A stretch of DNA of 64,000 bases from assembly GCA_002067205.1 (NCBI GenBank), contig MVQL01000241.1, forward strand, positions 62,001-126,000, in the 5' to 3' direction. Below the pieces are notes generated by a model. It worked only from the letters and a program-made list of their open reading frames with translations. It did not search any database and was not told where the DNA came from. Shown here piece after piece: positions 1-8,584 of this stretch. How positions within the stretch are numbered: position 1 is the stretch's first letter; every line of letters starts with the position of its first letter. Both the position numbers and the translations under genes were made by a program. The stretch is from Pelotomaculum sp. PtaB.Bin104. Its GTDB lineage: Bacteria > Bacillota > Desulfotomaculia > Desulfotomaculales > Pelotomaculaceae.

Positions 1-37
1 GGAGGTCGGCCGAGGCCTTGCTGACAGAGTAGGGGCT
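1..37 (-). pseudogene. Antisense fragment of an rfbB-type dehydratase gene
   Basis: Read on the minus strand, these bases translate to a dTDP-glucose 4,6-dehydratase segment holding the catalytic YxxxK motif (S-P-Y-S-V-S-K-A-S-A-D-L). They match the intact rfbB at 6324-6360 with three mismatches, in the same orientation. Similarity stops at base 37, exactly where the plus-strand GT2 homology begins. The piece is either the edge of a second rfbB copy cut by rearrangement or an assembly join. Confidence 0.75.
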
Positions 38-537
38 TGCTTAAGCATAACATTGCCACAGGTGCAACGATGGCTTTCAGCGCTAGGTACAAGGAGTTGT
101 TCTTGCCTATTCCTGACAGTTGGCTGCATGACGCCTGGATCGCCCTAATCGTTACTGTATATGCACATTTAGCCATTATTGATCAGCCTCTGATTAAGTA
201 CCGTCAGCATTTAAATCAACAACTTGGCGCAATAAAAAAAGGATTTATAAAGCAAATGACCGTTTTAAAGAAAACTAAATCAAATATTTACTTTACTCAA
301 TTAAACAGGTATATATTAGCCCAAAGTCTGTTGGCAAATAACTATTCTACTACTCCCTGTAACAAAGAAGTCTTCTTAATGCTCGAAGCAAAAATGGATC
401 ATTTAATAATTCGTGGTAATATGCCTAAACAAAAACTACGCCGGTTGATAGTCATAATCAAAGAATTGGCAGCGTTACGCTATCATCGTTATTCATATGG
501 GTGGAAAAGTGCGGCAAGGGATCTTTTCTTCAATTAG
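37..537 (+). pseudogene. 5'-truncated family 2 glycosyltransferase
   Basis: This is the C-terminal half of a GT2 glycosyltransferase (about 166 codons). It aligns throughout with the intact GT2 at 30180-31154: both share the TGATMA, HDAWIAL and KYRQH-NQQ blocks and the ending YRYHRYSYGWKSA. The N-terminal nucleotide-sugar-binding half with the DD motif is missing. The first codon here (TTG) corresponds to an internal leucine of the paralogue, and the upstream bases are antisense rfbB with an in-frame TGA at 22-24. It is unlikely to be a functional transferase. Intact relatives transfer a sugar from a nucleotide donor onto a growing surface glycan. Confidence 0.85.
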
Positions 538-600
538 ATCGACATAGTAACAAATAAATCCCCGGGGGTTAAGCCTGTTCAAATGCAGGAGATGAGCTAA

Positions 601-2064
601 TTGAGCAAGGGGCAAAAGGTCCTTAGGGCTTCCGTCATTATGGGCAGCGCATCAGCTGTCTCTATGATCACCGGTATCTTTAGAAGCAAAGTAATGGCAA
701 TATTGCTAGGTCCTGAGGGGATCGGCCTCCTGGGGATTTTACAGTCCATCATGAATACTACCTCAACAGTATTCGGGATGGGCCTGGCCTCAAGCGGGGT
801 CCGCCAGATTGCTGAGGCCAGGGCTAACGGGGATGAGGCAGGTCTCGCTTTAACCCGAAAAGCATTGCTATGGGCCGCAGGAATACTTGGCCTGTTAGGC
901 GCAGTACTATTAGTAATACTATGCAAACCTGTCGCTGATTTAACCATAGGTAATGATAACTACACCTGGATGGTCGCCTGCGTGTCAGCCGGTGTTTGGG
1001 CAACCATTATGTACAACGTCCAAATAGCAACACTAAACGGCATGCGCCGCATAGTCGACCTTGCCAGGGCATATATACTTAGCACGTTAGGCGGCACACT
1101 GGTAACAGTTTTGGCGGTTTGGCAACTAAAAGAAAATGGCGTTGTGTTAGCGGTCCTAAGCATCCCCTGGACCCTATTGGTTATTTCCTGGTGGTTCGCG
1201 CATAGGGTTCCAACAATTGACGTTCATTTATCCTGGCAAGCCATCTCAAAACCCCTACACGGATTGTTCAGTCTTGGTTTTGCGTTTATGGCCACAAATC
1301 TTTTTAGAGTAGCTACTCAAATGGTTGTTCGCATCCTTATCTTACAAACATTAAGTATAACAGCTACCGGTTTCTACCAAGCAGCGTGTAGCATTAACGC
1401 ACTTTACTTGGGATTTGTTCTGGAAGCAATGGGTAAGGACTATTATCCACGCTTGACTGCAGTTGCCAAAAACCGTGAGGAGACCAACATTATGGTTAAT
1501 AAGCAGGCCGAGATAGCCTTGCTTATGTCCGGCCCGGTTACTCTTGGAATGCTCACTCTAACCCATCAGGTAGTTGGTATATTATATTCCGGGGCTTTTG
1601 AAGAAACAGTTGATATCCTCCGTTGGCAGTTCCTCGGAGATCCATTTAAGGTAGCCAGTTGGACAATGGGGTTTATTCTGCTGGCTCAAGGCCGAGGTCG
1701 TCTGTTTTTATTTACGGAAATTTCCTGGAATCTTTTATATTTGGGGTTGATCTGGGTTGGTTTGCCGGTATGGAATCTTAAGGCCACTGGAATTGCTTAT
1801 TCCCTAACCCATGTTTTTTACTTCATTTTATTATGGGTAATCGTTTTTCGCGTAAATAATTTTCGTTGGAGTAAAACAAATTCAGTTCTGCTGATTGCCC
1901 TGTTGGTATGTGTAGCGATCATTTCATGGGCCAGGCTATTTCCAGGTATTGTCCCGTTGGTGTTGGGGCTCTTAGTAACCGTGGCAATGGGTAGTTACTC
2001 GTTCGTAAGGATCTACCGCTCACTCGGAGGATTGCCATGGAAAAGGAATATGAATAATTATTAA
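601..2064 (+). CDS. O-antigen/polysaccharide flippase, Wzx type
   Basis: A 487-residue, strongly hydrophobic protein with about a dozen predicted membrane helices. The N-terminal pattern (short basic stretch, then ITGIFRSKVMAILLGPEGIG) is typical of the MATE-like O-antigen translocase family. Such proteins flip undecaprenyl-diphosphate-linked repeat units across the cytoplasmic membrane. The start is TTG at 601, with AGGAG about 10 bases upstream. It follows the truncated GT2 in the same direction, which mirrors the neighbouring Wzx and GT2 genes near 28.6-31 kb. About 175 bases with no recognisable gene separate it from the next gene. The family assignment is firm; the substrate is unknown. 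Confidence 0.88.
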   Translation: MSKGQKVLRASVIMGSASAVSMITGIFRSKVMAILLGPEGIGLLGILQSIMNTTSTVFGMGLASSGVRQIAEARANGDEAGLALTRKALLWAAGILGLLGAVLLVILCKPVADLTIGNDNYTWMVACVSAGVWATIMYNVQIATLNGMRRIVDLARAYILSTLGGTLVTVLAVWQLKENGVVLAVLSIPWTLLVISWWFAHRVPTIDVHLSWQAISKPLHGLFSLGFAFMATNLFRVATQMVVRILILQTLSITATGFYQAACSINALYLGFVLEAMGKDYYPRLTAVAKNREETNIMVNKQAEIALLMSGPVTLGMLTLTHQVVGILYSGAFEETVDILRWQFLGDPFKVASWTMGFILLAQGRGRLFLFTEISWNLLYLGLIWVGLPVWNLKATGIAYSLTHVFYFILLWVIVFRVNNFRWSKTNSVLLIALLVCVAIISWARLFPGIVPLVLGLLVTVAMGSYSFVRIYRSLGGLPWKRNMNNY

Positions 2065-2240
2065 CACTGAACTGTAAAGGTTTTATAACAAATAAGGGGA
2101 AGATTTTTTAGGATTTCACAGCACTCAAAACAATTGCCAAGAAATGTGTTTGATATCATTGAATATATTCAAGCGATGTTTTTGTCTGAGTTTTAGACTA
2201 TCCGGTGGTGCTGATATTATTATACGGAGGGAGTGTCTTA

Positions 2241-2981
2241 GTGAATAGGATTAGTGATAGAGCTGTAGTCCAAACCCACAATTTGGGAGAAAATGTAGTT
2301 ATTCACGATTTTGTGGTTATACGACCGGGAGTGATAATTGGTAACAATGTTGTAATTCACCCACATGTTGTTATTGAAAGCGGAGTTACTCTAGCAGATG
2401 ATGTAGAGATCTTCCCCGGCACTTATATAGGCAAGGTCCCAAAAGGTGCAGGGGCAATCGACAGGGTGCCTGAATTTGAAGCTCGTGTAGAAATTGGGAC
2501 CGGTTGCTGTATTGGGCCAAATGCGGTAATATTCTATGATGTTCGGATAGGGAACAATACACTCATAGGTGACGGGGCGTCTATTAGGGAAAAATGTATT
2601 ATTGGTTCCCATTGTGTAATTGGCAGGCATGTAATCGTCAGTTATGAAACTTATATTGGAGACCAAACAAAAATTATGGGTCTGACTGTAATCACTGGTA
2701 AGACTTATATAGGGAATAATGTCTTTATCGGTCCGCAAGTAGGTACGGCAAACGATAATGCCATCGGCAGGCTTGATTATGATGAAAATAAAATCAAAGG
2801 CCCTCATATTGAAGATAACGTCTCAGTAGGGTTGTGCGCATTAATTCTACCGAATACTCGTATTGGAAAGTTCTCAATTCTTGGGGCAGGTACTGTTGTT
2901 ACCAGGGATGTGCCGGAACGTGCGGTAGTAATGGGTGTTCCCGCTAAGGTCATTCGTTTTTTAGGATCCGGAGAAGAATAA
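2241..2981 (+). CDS. Left-handed beta-helix sugar N-acyltransferase, FdtC/QdtC-like
   Basis: About 246 residues made almost entirely of hexapeptide repeats ([IV]G-x-x-x-x), so a trimeric left-handed beta-helix acyltransferase. The C-terminal block with TANDN-x-x-GR, then GP and ILPNTRIG, resembles the dTDP-3-amino-3,6-dideoxyhexose N-acetyltransferases FdtC and QdtC. FdtA and FdtB homologues lie on the other strand at 3994-5501, which supports that role. I place the start at GTG 2241, where GGAGG (2226-2230) sits 10 bases upstream; a longer frame opens at 2205 but has no ribosome site. Its 3' end overlaps the convergent GT2 gene by 32 bases. The acetyl-CoA acceptor is inferred. Confidence 0.78.
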   Translation: MNRISDRAVVQTHNLGENVVIHDFVVIRPGVIIGNNVVIHPHVVIESGVTLADDVEIFPGTYIGKVPKGAGAIDRVPEFEARVEIGTGCCIGPNAVIFYDVRIGNNTLIGDGASIREKCIIGSHCVIGRHVIVSYETYIGDQTKIMGLTVITGKTYIGNNVFIGPQVGTANDNAIGRLDYDENKIKGPHIEDNVSVGLCALILPNTRIGKFSILGAGTVVTRDVPERAVVMGVPAKVIRFLGSGEE

Positions 2982-3891
2982 GAGCTTCGAGATCATAAAT
3001 AATAGTTGTAATTCTTCGCAATAGAAATCCTAACCCCCGGTAAAAGAAGCTCTTCAAGAAATTACCGTTTACCATATTCATTGCCCCAATCAAACTAATC
3101 TTTTTTGTAATAATATGAGCTCGTTTCAGGCCACTGAAATTATCCAGGTTTTTCGAAATAGTTTTATACTTTGAATCATTAGATCTGCTTGCTAGACTTT
3201 TATTAGTAACACTGTTTAAACCGTGAAGCCTGTATGCAGCCACTGGGTAATCCACGAATCCAAGTAAATTATGGGAAAGGAGGCGGAGGAAAAAGTCCCA
3301 GTCCTCTACGAAAAGGGACTCATCATAGCCCCCAACTACTTGATAAACATCCCGTTTTGCCATTAATACCGGTCCAGGGATACACCAGTGAAAGATAAGT
3401 TCATACGCACGAAGTCTTTCATGTGCCAAATATTTCTTACGGCCTTGGTAAAGGTCCGTGAGCCCGCTATTGTATAGGAGGCCACCATTCCCGTCAACGA
3501 CAATGCAGTCCGCAAATACCGCCAGTTTTTCAGGGTGGTCCAGTAAATATTCCAAGCGGGCTTGAATACCACCAGGTAGTAAATAATCATCGCTTGCAAC
3601 CGGCACAATGTATTCCCCTTGCGCCATTGAAACAAGCTCATTAAGGGTTTTGGTCAAACCCCGGTTTTCACGCCTTATAAACTTGAACCTGCTTACAAAC
3701 CGTTCGGAATTATTCAAATACCATTTCTGAACCATTTCAGCCGAAGCGTCGGTTGAGCCGTCATCCAGGACAATTATTTCTTTTATAGGATATGAGTCCT
3801 CAACTATACTCTCCAGACACCGCACTATAAAACGTTCATGATTATAAAGCGGGATAATAACGCTTACGAGCGGTCTTTGAGACGTATCCAA
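2950..3891 (-). CDS. Family 2 glycosyltransferase
   Basis: A 313-residue GT-A fold glycosyltransferase. The N-terminus has VSVIIPLYNHE, then VLDDGSTD near residue 40 and a second acidic motif (ASDDY) near residue 100 that would bind the metal and nucleotide sugar. It is last on the minus strand after fdtA-fdtB, about 100 bases from fdtB, so it may attach the 3-amino sugar or a neighbouring residue. The start is TTG (3889-3891). The Shine-Dalgarno is part of an eight-G run (plus-strand C8, 3898-3905), six bases upstream, which is unusual and potentially slippage-prone. The donor and acceptor cannot be read from sequence. Confidence 0.88.
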   Translation of the reverse strand: MDTSQRPLVSVIIPLYNHERFIVRCLESIVEDSYPIKEIIVLDDGSTDASAEMVQKWYLNNSERFVSRFKFIRRENRGLTKTLNELVSMAQGEYIVPVASDDYLLPGGIQARLEYLLDHPEKLAVFADCIVVDGNGGLLYNSGLTDLYQGRKKYLAHERLRAYELIFHWCIPGPVLMAKRDVYQVVGGYDESLFVEDWDFFLRLLSHNLLGFVDYPVAAYRLHGLNSVTNKSLASRSNDSKYKTISKNLDNFSGLKRAHIITKKISLIGAMNMVNGNFLKSFFYRGLGFLLRRITTIIYDLEALILLRILKNE

Positions 3892-3993
3892 GGTGATCCC
3901 CCCCCATCAACCGGTATATTCTTACAAATGAATAGCTACTTATTGCCAGGTAAGTATTAACCCCAGTATTTCAACAAAAATATTTATAGTTAA

Positions 3994-5091
3994 TTAACAT
4001 AATCCGATCAAGACCTGATATACTGACTCCATATCCTCATCATGCATATGAGGTCCTACGGGTAAACTCAAGACCTCATGAGCTATCAACTCGCTGACCG
4101 GAAAATCACCTTCCATATATCCCAGTTCCTGATAGGCTTTCTGAAGATGCGGCGGGATGGGATAGTGAATTAGGGTGCCAATGCCTGCCTGGATAAGTTG
4201 CTGTTGCAAATTATTCCGCCCGGCATACCGGATAACATATACATGCCAGACCGGACCAGCCCATTCGGGAACGTAGGGAAGAATTAACCTGGTGTCCGCC
4301 AGAGCTTCGTTATAATAAGCCGCCACAAGAGAACGCCGGGAGTTCCATTCATCAAGTTGTCTTAGTTTAACCCGGAGAAAGGCCGCCTGTAATTCGTCCA
4401 ACCGGGAATTGAGCCCTTTATAATCATTGACATATTTTATGCGGGACCCGTAGTTGCGTAAAGTACGTACCCTCTCTGCCAGAGTGTCATTGTTAGTAGT
4501 TACAGCGCCTGCGTCACCAAATGCGCCGAGGTTCTTACCCGGATAAAAGCTAAATCCGGCGGCATCTCCCAAAGAACCGGCGTGGCGTCCCTTGTAAAGT
4601 GCTCCGTGGGCCTGGGCAGAATCTTCAAATACCCACAAACCATGCCGCCTGGCAATTTCAATGATCGGGTCCATATCTGCCGGCTGGCCATATAGGTGTA
4701 CCGGAATGATGGCCTTTGTTTTTGGTGTAATAGCCGCTTCAATTTGCCGGGGGTCCAGATTGTATGTGTGCTCATCAGGTTCAACGGGGATTGGGGTTGC
4801 TCCGGTGTAGGAGACAGCCAGCCAGGTAGCAATATAGGTATTAGCCGGGACAATCACATGGTCTCCGGGGCCAATCCCTGCTGCGCGGAGAATAAGATGG
4901 AGGGCCTCCAATCCGCTGCCTGTGCCGATGCAGTGATTAACACCACAATAAGCGGCAAATTCCTGCTCGAAAGCCTCTACTTCTGAACCGAGAATGTACC
5001 AGCCGCTTCGCATAACCCTGGCATACGCCGCATCAAGTTCTCCCTTAATTTCCAGGTAAGGCAACTTTAGGTCTAAAAATGGGACTGTCAT
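3994..5091 (-). CDS. fdtB: PLP-dependent sugar 3-aminotransferase, FdtB/QdtB-like
   Basis: A 365-residue DegT/DnrJ/EryC1 aminotransferase. The PLP lysine is K186 in [16 protein letters not shown], and D157 in EDSAQAHGA should contact the pyridine nitrogen. The start ATG shares its A with the TAA of the upstream fdtA (TAATG), indicating translational coupling. With the FdtA ketoisomerase and the FdtC-like acetyltransferase, it would convert a dTDP-3-keto-6-deoxyhexose to the 3-amino sugar. Sequence alone does not separate the galacto (Fuc3N) from the gluco (Qui3N) product. A second, more distant DegT paralogue is at 40135. Confidence 0.85.
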   Translation of the reverse strand: MTVPFLDLKLPYLEIKGELDAAYARVMRSGWYILGSEVEAFEQEFAAYCGVNHCIGTGSGLEALHLILRAAGIGPGDHVIVPANTYIATWLAVSYTGATPIPVEPDEHTYNLDPRQIEAAITPKTKAIIPVHLYGQPADMDPIIEIARRHGLWVFEDSAQAHGALYKGRHAGSLGDAAGFSFYPGKNLGAFGDAGAVTTNNDTLAERVRTLRNYGSRIKYVNDYKGLNSRLDELQAAFLRVKLRQLDEWNSRRSLVAAYYNEALADTRLILPYVPEWAGPVWHVYVIRYAGRNNLQQQLIQAGIGTLIHYPIPPHLQKAYQELGYMEGDFPVSELIAHEVLSLPVGPHMHDEDMESVYQVLIGLC

Positions 5092-5501
5092 TAGTGTTGC
5101 CCCCGTACAGCTCTTAGGAATTCATCGTAGTCACGGTAGTAATCAGATTCGTCATAAGGAAGCGACGCCAGGACAAGGCAAACTGAACCTAATGAAAAAT
5201 TGCGCAATTCACGCCATATCATGGAGGGTACATATAATCCATAATAGGCACGGTTCAAGAAGAAACTACGTTTTTTAACCCCATCGTCTAATACCACTTC
5301 AAAACTTCCCGAAATAGCGATTATGAATTCTACTACTTTCTTATGTGCATGACCCCCGCGTTCCTCGCCGCCGGGGACATCATAGAGGTAATAGACACGT
5401 TCTATCTTGAAGGAAACCTGTTTTTGGCTTTCGATAAATGTTAGATTTCCCCGGTGATCCGGTATCTTCGGCAAGTCTAATAAAATGCAGTTAGATATCA
5501 A
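5091..5501 (-). CDS. fdtA: dTDP-4-keto-6-deoxyglucose 3,4-ketoisomerase, FdtA/QdtA family
   Basis: A 136-residue single cupin of the FdtA/QdtA (WxcM C-terminal) family, of typical length. The two conserved histidines lie in GGHAHKK (H51, H53). The Y-Y-L-Y-D and [11 protein letters not shown] blocks are characteristic of the family. The enzyme moves the keto group from C4 to C3 of the RfbB product. Active-site positions reported to set C4 stereochemistry look mixed: an Arg in DHRGNL resembles FdtA, while Arg in WREL resembles QdtA, so the epimer is undecided. Its stop codon overlaps the fdtB start. Upstream lies a 331-base gene-free region with a duplicated block. Confidence 0.85.
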   Translation of the reverse strand: MISNCILLDLPKIPDHRGNLTFIESQKQVSFKIERVYYLYDVPGGEERGGHAHKKVVEFIIAISGSFEVVLDDGVKKRSFFLNRAYYGLYVPSMIWRELRNFSLGSVCLVLASLPYDESDYYRDYDEFLRAVRGQH

Positions 5502-5832
5502 TGGTATATTTACCTCCGTTTCCGTTCTCTAACCGGCAATATACTGGTTAAAACACTTCTTTCGGCAAGTTAGAGAAATCGATATTAAAGCATCTATCAC
5601 CGTTAAGCGCTGTGCCTCCCCAACTATATCCAAATTTCTTCAAGTTCCTCGGGATATCTTATTAAGTTTGGATTTCAGGAGTTACATTTTTCAATAATCC
5701 AGTGATTGACAATATAGTACCTATCATATACTTGTTTTACCTGATATGATATCACTACCCGGTATGAAAAGGTTATGGTGGAAAATATGTGACATGCTGC
5801 CATATGAATACTGATAATATACTTGATATTTT
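5502..5832. other. Gene-free region between rfbB and fdtA
   Basis: No open frame is credible here. A near-palindrome at 5530-5550 (TAACC ... GGTTA arms) lies just upstream of fdtA and could be an operator. Bases 5616-5781 repeat the leader found before the exopolysaccharide operon at 12 kb. GAAAATAT (5781-5788) and ATATTTTC (5826-5833) form a weak AT-rich inverted repeat at the rfbB 3' end. Confidence 0.5.
5616..5781 (+). repeat. Duplicated 166-bp intergenic block, copy A
   Basis: This block aligns almost without gaps to 11945-12110. Shared stretches include AAGTTCCTCGG, GGAGTTACATTTTT, ATTGACAATATA and ATATCACTA. A TTGACA (5706-5711) and a dyad TATCATAT/ATATGATA (5722-5729 and 5744-5751) are kept in related form in copy B. 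In copy B the block precedes the exopolysaccharide operon in the plus direction. Copy A points in the same direction but faces the 3' end of rfbB, so it now has no plus-strand gene to drive. Confidence 0.8.
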
Positions 5833-6801
5833 CTAGATTTTATCCTTTCCCAACCACTTGTAATTACCTATGTACCAGTTCACCGTTTCGGCCAGTGCAG
5901 TCTCGAAACTATATGCTGACCGCCAGCTTAATTCCTGAGAAATTTTTTGTGGGCTGATAGCGTACCTTCGATCGTGGCCCGGACGGTCTGCCACGTAAGT
6001 AATCAGACTTTCCGGTTTGCCCATAATTTGCAGGATATTTTTTACCAACGTAATGTTTGACACTTCTTTCCCACCGCCGATATTGTATACTTCTCCGGCC
6101 TGGCCCTTTTCAATGACCAGTTTCAATGCCGAGCAGTGGTCGGCAACAAAGAGCCAGTCCCGCACGTTCATACCGTCACCGTATACTGGTATGGGTTTTC
6201 CCGCAAGTGCGTTGGTGATCACCAGGGGAATCAACTTCTCTGGAAATTGATATGGTCCATAGTTGTTGGAGCAGCGGGTGACCACTACCGGCAGGCTGTA
6301 TGTTTTGAAGTAAGCGCGGCAGAGGAGGTCGGCCGAGGCCTTGCTGGCGGAATAGGGGCTGTTAGGGGCCAGTGGGGTCTCCTCGGTGAATGCCGGGTCA
6401 TCCATACTCAGGCTGCCATATACTTCGTCAGTAGACACCTGAAGGAACTTTTGCAGGCCATGTTTTTTGGCTGCCTCCAGCAGGACATGGGTACCTGCTA
6501 TGTTGGTTGAGATAAAAGGAGAGGCGTCCTGGATGCTCCTGTCCACGTGAGACTCGGCGGCAAAGTTTATTACCGCATCAATCTTATGTTGCTTAAAGAC
6601 TTCATCAACCAGCCTGATCTCGGCAATGTCTCCCCGGACGAAAGTGTACCGGGGGTTATCTTTTATATCGGCCAGGTTTTCCAGATTGCCGGCGTAGGTC
6701 AGTTTATCAATGTTGACAACTTGCCAGTTGCTTTCGGCCAAAATGAATCGCACAAAGTTGGAGCCGATAAAGCCTGCTCCTCCGGTTACCAGCAGTTTCA
6801 T
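5833..6801 (-). CDS. rfbB: dTDP-glucose 4,6-dehydratase
   Basis: A 322-residue extended short-chain dehydrogenase of normal RmlB length. The NAD motif GGAGFIG is at residues 7-13, the catalytic TDE at 124-126 and YxxxK at Y150/K154. It converts dTDP-glucose to dTDP-4-keto-6-deoxyglucose. That product is shared by the rhamnose branch (rfbC, rfbD) and the 3-amino-6-deoxyhexose branch (fdtA, fdtB) in this window. The GGAGG site lies inside the restored end of rfbD, so the two are tightly coupled. A fragment of a second copy is at the very start of the window. Confidence 0.95.
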   Translation of the reverse strand: MKLLVTGGAGFIGSNFVRFILAESNWQVVNIDKLTYAGNLENLADIKDNPRYTFVRGDIAEIRLVDEVFKQHKIDAVINFAAESHVDRSIQDASPFISTNIAGTHVLLEAAKKHGLQKFLQVSTDEVYGSLSMDDPAFTEETPLAPNSPYSASKASADLLCRAYFKTYSLPVVVTRCSNNYGPYQFPEKLIPLVITNALAGKPIPVYGDGMNVRDWLFVADHCSALKLVIEKGQAGEVYNIGGGKEVSNITLVKNILQIMGKPESLITYVADRPGHDRRYAISPQKISQELSWRSAYSFETALAETVNWYIGNYKWLGKDKI

Positions 6802-6806
6802 TAATA

Positions 6807-7657
6807 TTAACCTCCGTTTACGATGTTCCCAATGTATCTTTCCACGGCATCCTCCCAGCCGGGCAGGTTGTATCCGAGCGCTTGTTTTAACGGAAAAGGA
6901 TCCAATGCTGAAAATGCCGGCCTGGCGGCGGGCCTGGGAAAGTCTTTTGTCTCACAGGGTTTGACTGCTCACTTAGCCCGGCTGAGGCGACAATTTTTTT
7001 TGCCAGCCCATACCAGCTGGTGATTCCGCTATTAGTAGTATGATAAGTTCCATAGACTTTACTGGCGGCAAGGTGAGCCAGCGCTGCAGCTAAATCGGCG
7101 GTGTAGGTCGGGGAACTATGCTGATCGCTTACAACCTGCAGTTCATCTTTTTGTCCGGCCAGGGTTAGGATGGTGTCAACAAAATTTTTTCCACCCGGGC
7201 CGAAGAGCCAGCTTGTGCGGACAATGAAATATTTTCCTCCGGTTTCGCGTACCGCCGCCTCTCCGAACAGCTTGCTGGCGCCGTAAACATTAAGTGGGCA
7301 CGGGGTGTCGTAGATTCGGTACGGGTGGCCGGCCTGCCCGTTGAAAATATAGTCGGTGCTGATGTGCACCAGTGTTGCTGCATACTCCCGGCAGGCCAGG
7401 GCTAAATTGCGCGGCCCGAGGCCGTTGGTGAGAAAAGCTTTCTCTTTTTCCACTTCAGCATTATCTACATTTGTGTATGCTGCACAATTTATCACAATAT
7501 CAGGCCGTACTTTAGCTGTTGCTGCGTTAACCTGCCTGTAATCTGAAATATCCAGTTCATCATGAGTTGGGTAGACGACTTCGGCGCCCCGTCGCTGATA
7601 TTCGAGCATGACTTGCCTGCCCTGCATCCCTCCGGCGCCTGTTACCAGCACTCTCAA
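6807..7657 (-). pseudogene. rfbD: dTDP-4-dehydrorhamnose reductase, frameshifted near the 3' end
   Basis: The N-terminal part has the NAD(P) motif VTGAGGMQG, STDYIFNG near residue 100 and YxxxK at Y125/K129, as in RmlD. The start is TTG (7655-7657) overlapping the rfbC stop, with GGGAGGT eight bases upstream. The uninterrupted frame ends at 6887 with a tail unlike the family. Shifting frame by one base near 6960-6970 restores the expected C-terminus ([20 protein letters not shown], then [13 protein letters not shown]) and a TAA at 6807-6809, giving the normal length of about 283 residues. A single missing base is the simplest explanation. If real, dTDP-rhamnose synthesis would be impaired. 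Confidence 0.82.
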
Positions 7658-8115
7658 CCGTGTTTTACCTCCCAATCGTAGGGTATGGACGGATCGTTGT
7701 GCGGCAGGCGGTACTCATCCGGCTCAGCATAATTGTAAAGTTGGGTGGGGAAATTGACGATCAGGGCGGGCTGCCCTCCTTCGGCTGTGAAGCCGTGGTA
7801 GACCATCAGCGGAATACGTAGTAAGACGGGGTTTAACTGGCCCATGTGAAATACGTTTACCCTTCCCCTAGTGGGGCTGTCTGGCCTGGGGTCGTAAAGG
7901 ACAACTTTGGCCATCCCGGATAAACATACAAAGTTGTCAAACTGCTTTTTGTGGTAGTGCCAGGCCTTATAGATGCCGGGGTAGCAGGAGGTTACGTAGG
8001 ACTGGGCGAATTCCATAAACTCAGGCCAGTCTTTGCGCATCATTTCCATCAAGTAGCCCCGGTCGTCGGGAATGATCTTTAGTTGTTTAACCACTACATC
8101 CTGAATCAGTTCCAA
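7654..8115 (-). CDS. rfbC: dTDP-4-dehydrorhamnose 3,5-epimerase family protein
   Basis: About 153 residues, cupin fold, RmlC family. The expected R-G-L-H-x-Q motif is replaced by KAWHYHKKQ, which still supplies histidines. MVYHGFTAEGG, an NFPTQLYNYAEPDE segment and a terminal Y-D-W match the family. It would epimerise C3 and C5 of dTDP-4-keto-6-deoxyglucose. I prefer TTG at 8115, six bases after AAGGTG; a longer frame starts at TTG 8136 without a good ribosome site. It lies between the rfbA remnant and rfbD in one minus-strand operon. The divergent active-site motif leaves some doubt about exact activity. Confidence 0.8.
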   Translation of the reverse strand: MELIQDVVVKQLKIIPDDRGYLMEMMRKDWPEFMEFAQSYVTSCYPGIYKAWHYHKKQFDNFVCLSGMAKVVLYDPRPDSPTRGRVNVFHMGQLNPVLLRIPLMVYHGFTAEGGQPALIVNFPTQLYNYAEPDEYRLPHNDPSIPYDWEVKHG

Positions 8116-8162
8116 CCTTTTCACCTTCCAGCTCAAACTTATTTAAACTATCCAGATTAATA

Positions 8163-8483
8163 TCATAGAATTACTTCAGCATCGTCTCCCAGGAAGAGGT
8201 GCAAGGCTTCATGTCCTGAAGTATTTTTGGTGACTTTAGCCCCGGCGCCAATGAGGCTGTCCTCCAATCGCGGCACCTGGCGCAGCTCGCATTTATCCAG
8301 AATAACTGAATGCTCCACACCAACATCTTCTAGTAAGCTTCCTGTACCCACCGCGGTAAACGGTCCAATAAATGAACGAATTATTTTACAGTCATTGCCA
8401 ATTATTGCCGGTCCGCGAATTACGCTTTCAGTTATTTCCGATCCGGTTCCGACCTGTATCCGTCCTGCCACCTGGTTTTTCAT
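8163..8483 (-). pseudogene. rfbA: C-terminal beta-helix remnant of long-form rfbA
   Basis: About 106 residues matching the C-terminal left-handed beta-helix of the long glucose-1-phosphate thymidylyltransferases (StrD/RmlA-long type): V-G-x-G-S-x-I-x-x-S-x-I-R-G-P, IGPFTAVG, then SLIG. The nucleotidyltransferase domain, normally about 240 residues upstream, is absent. Some in-frame codons precede the ATG but run into a stop by about 8525, and the next gene is an unrelated GT4. The operon therefore lacks the enzyme that makes dTDP-glucose, and none is seen elsewhere in the window. It could be a stand-alone beta-helix protein, but a deletion relic is more likely. Confidence 0.75.
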
Positions 8484-8584
8484 CGGTTTTACCCAGTACT
8501 TGAAAGGAGACTGATCACTAAATTAATCAACAATTCTTCGCACCTAAACCGTCATGCGGCCTGAGCCACCCTGTAAAGATTAAT

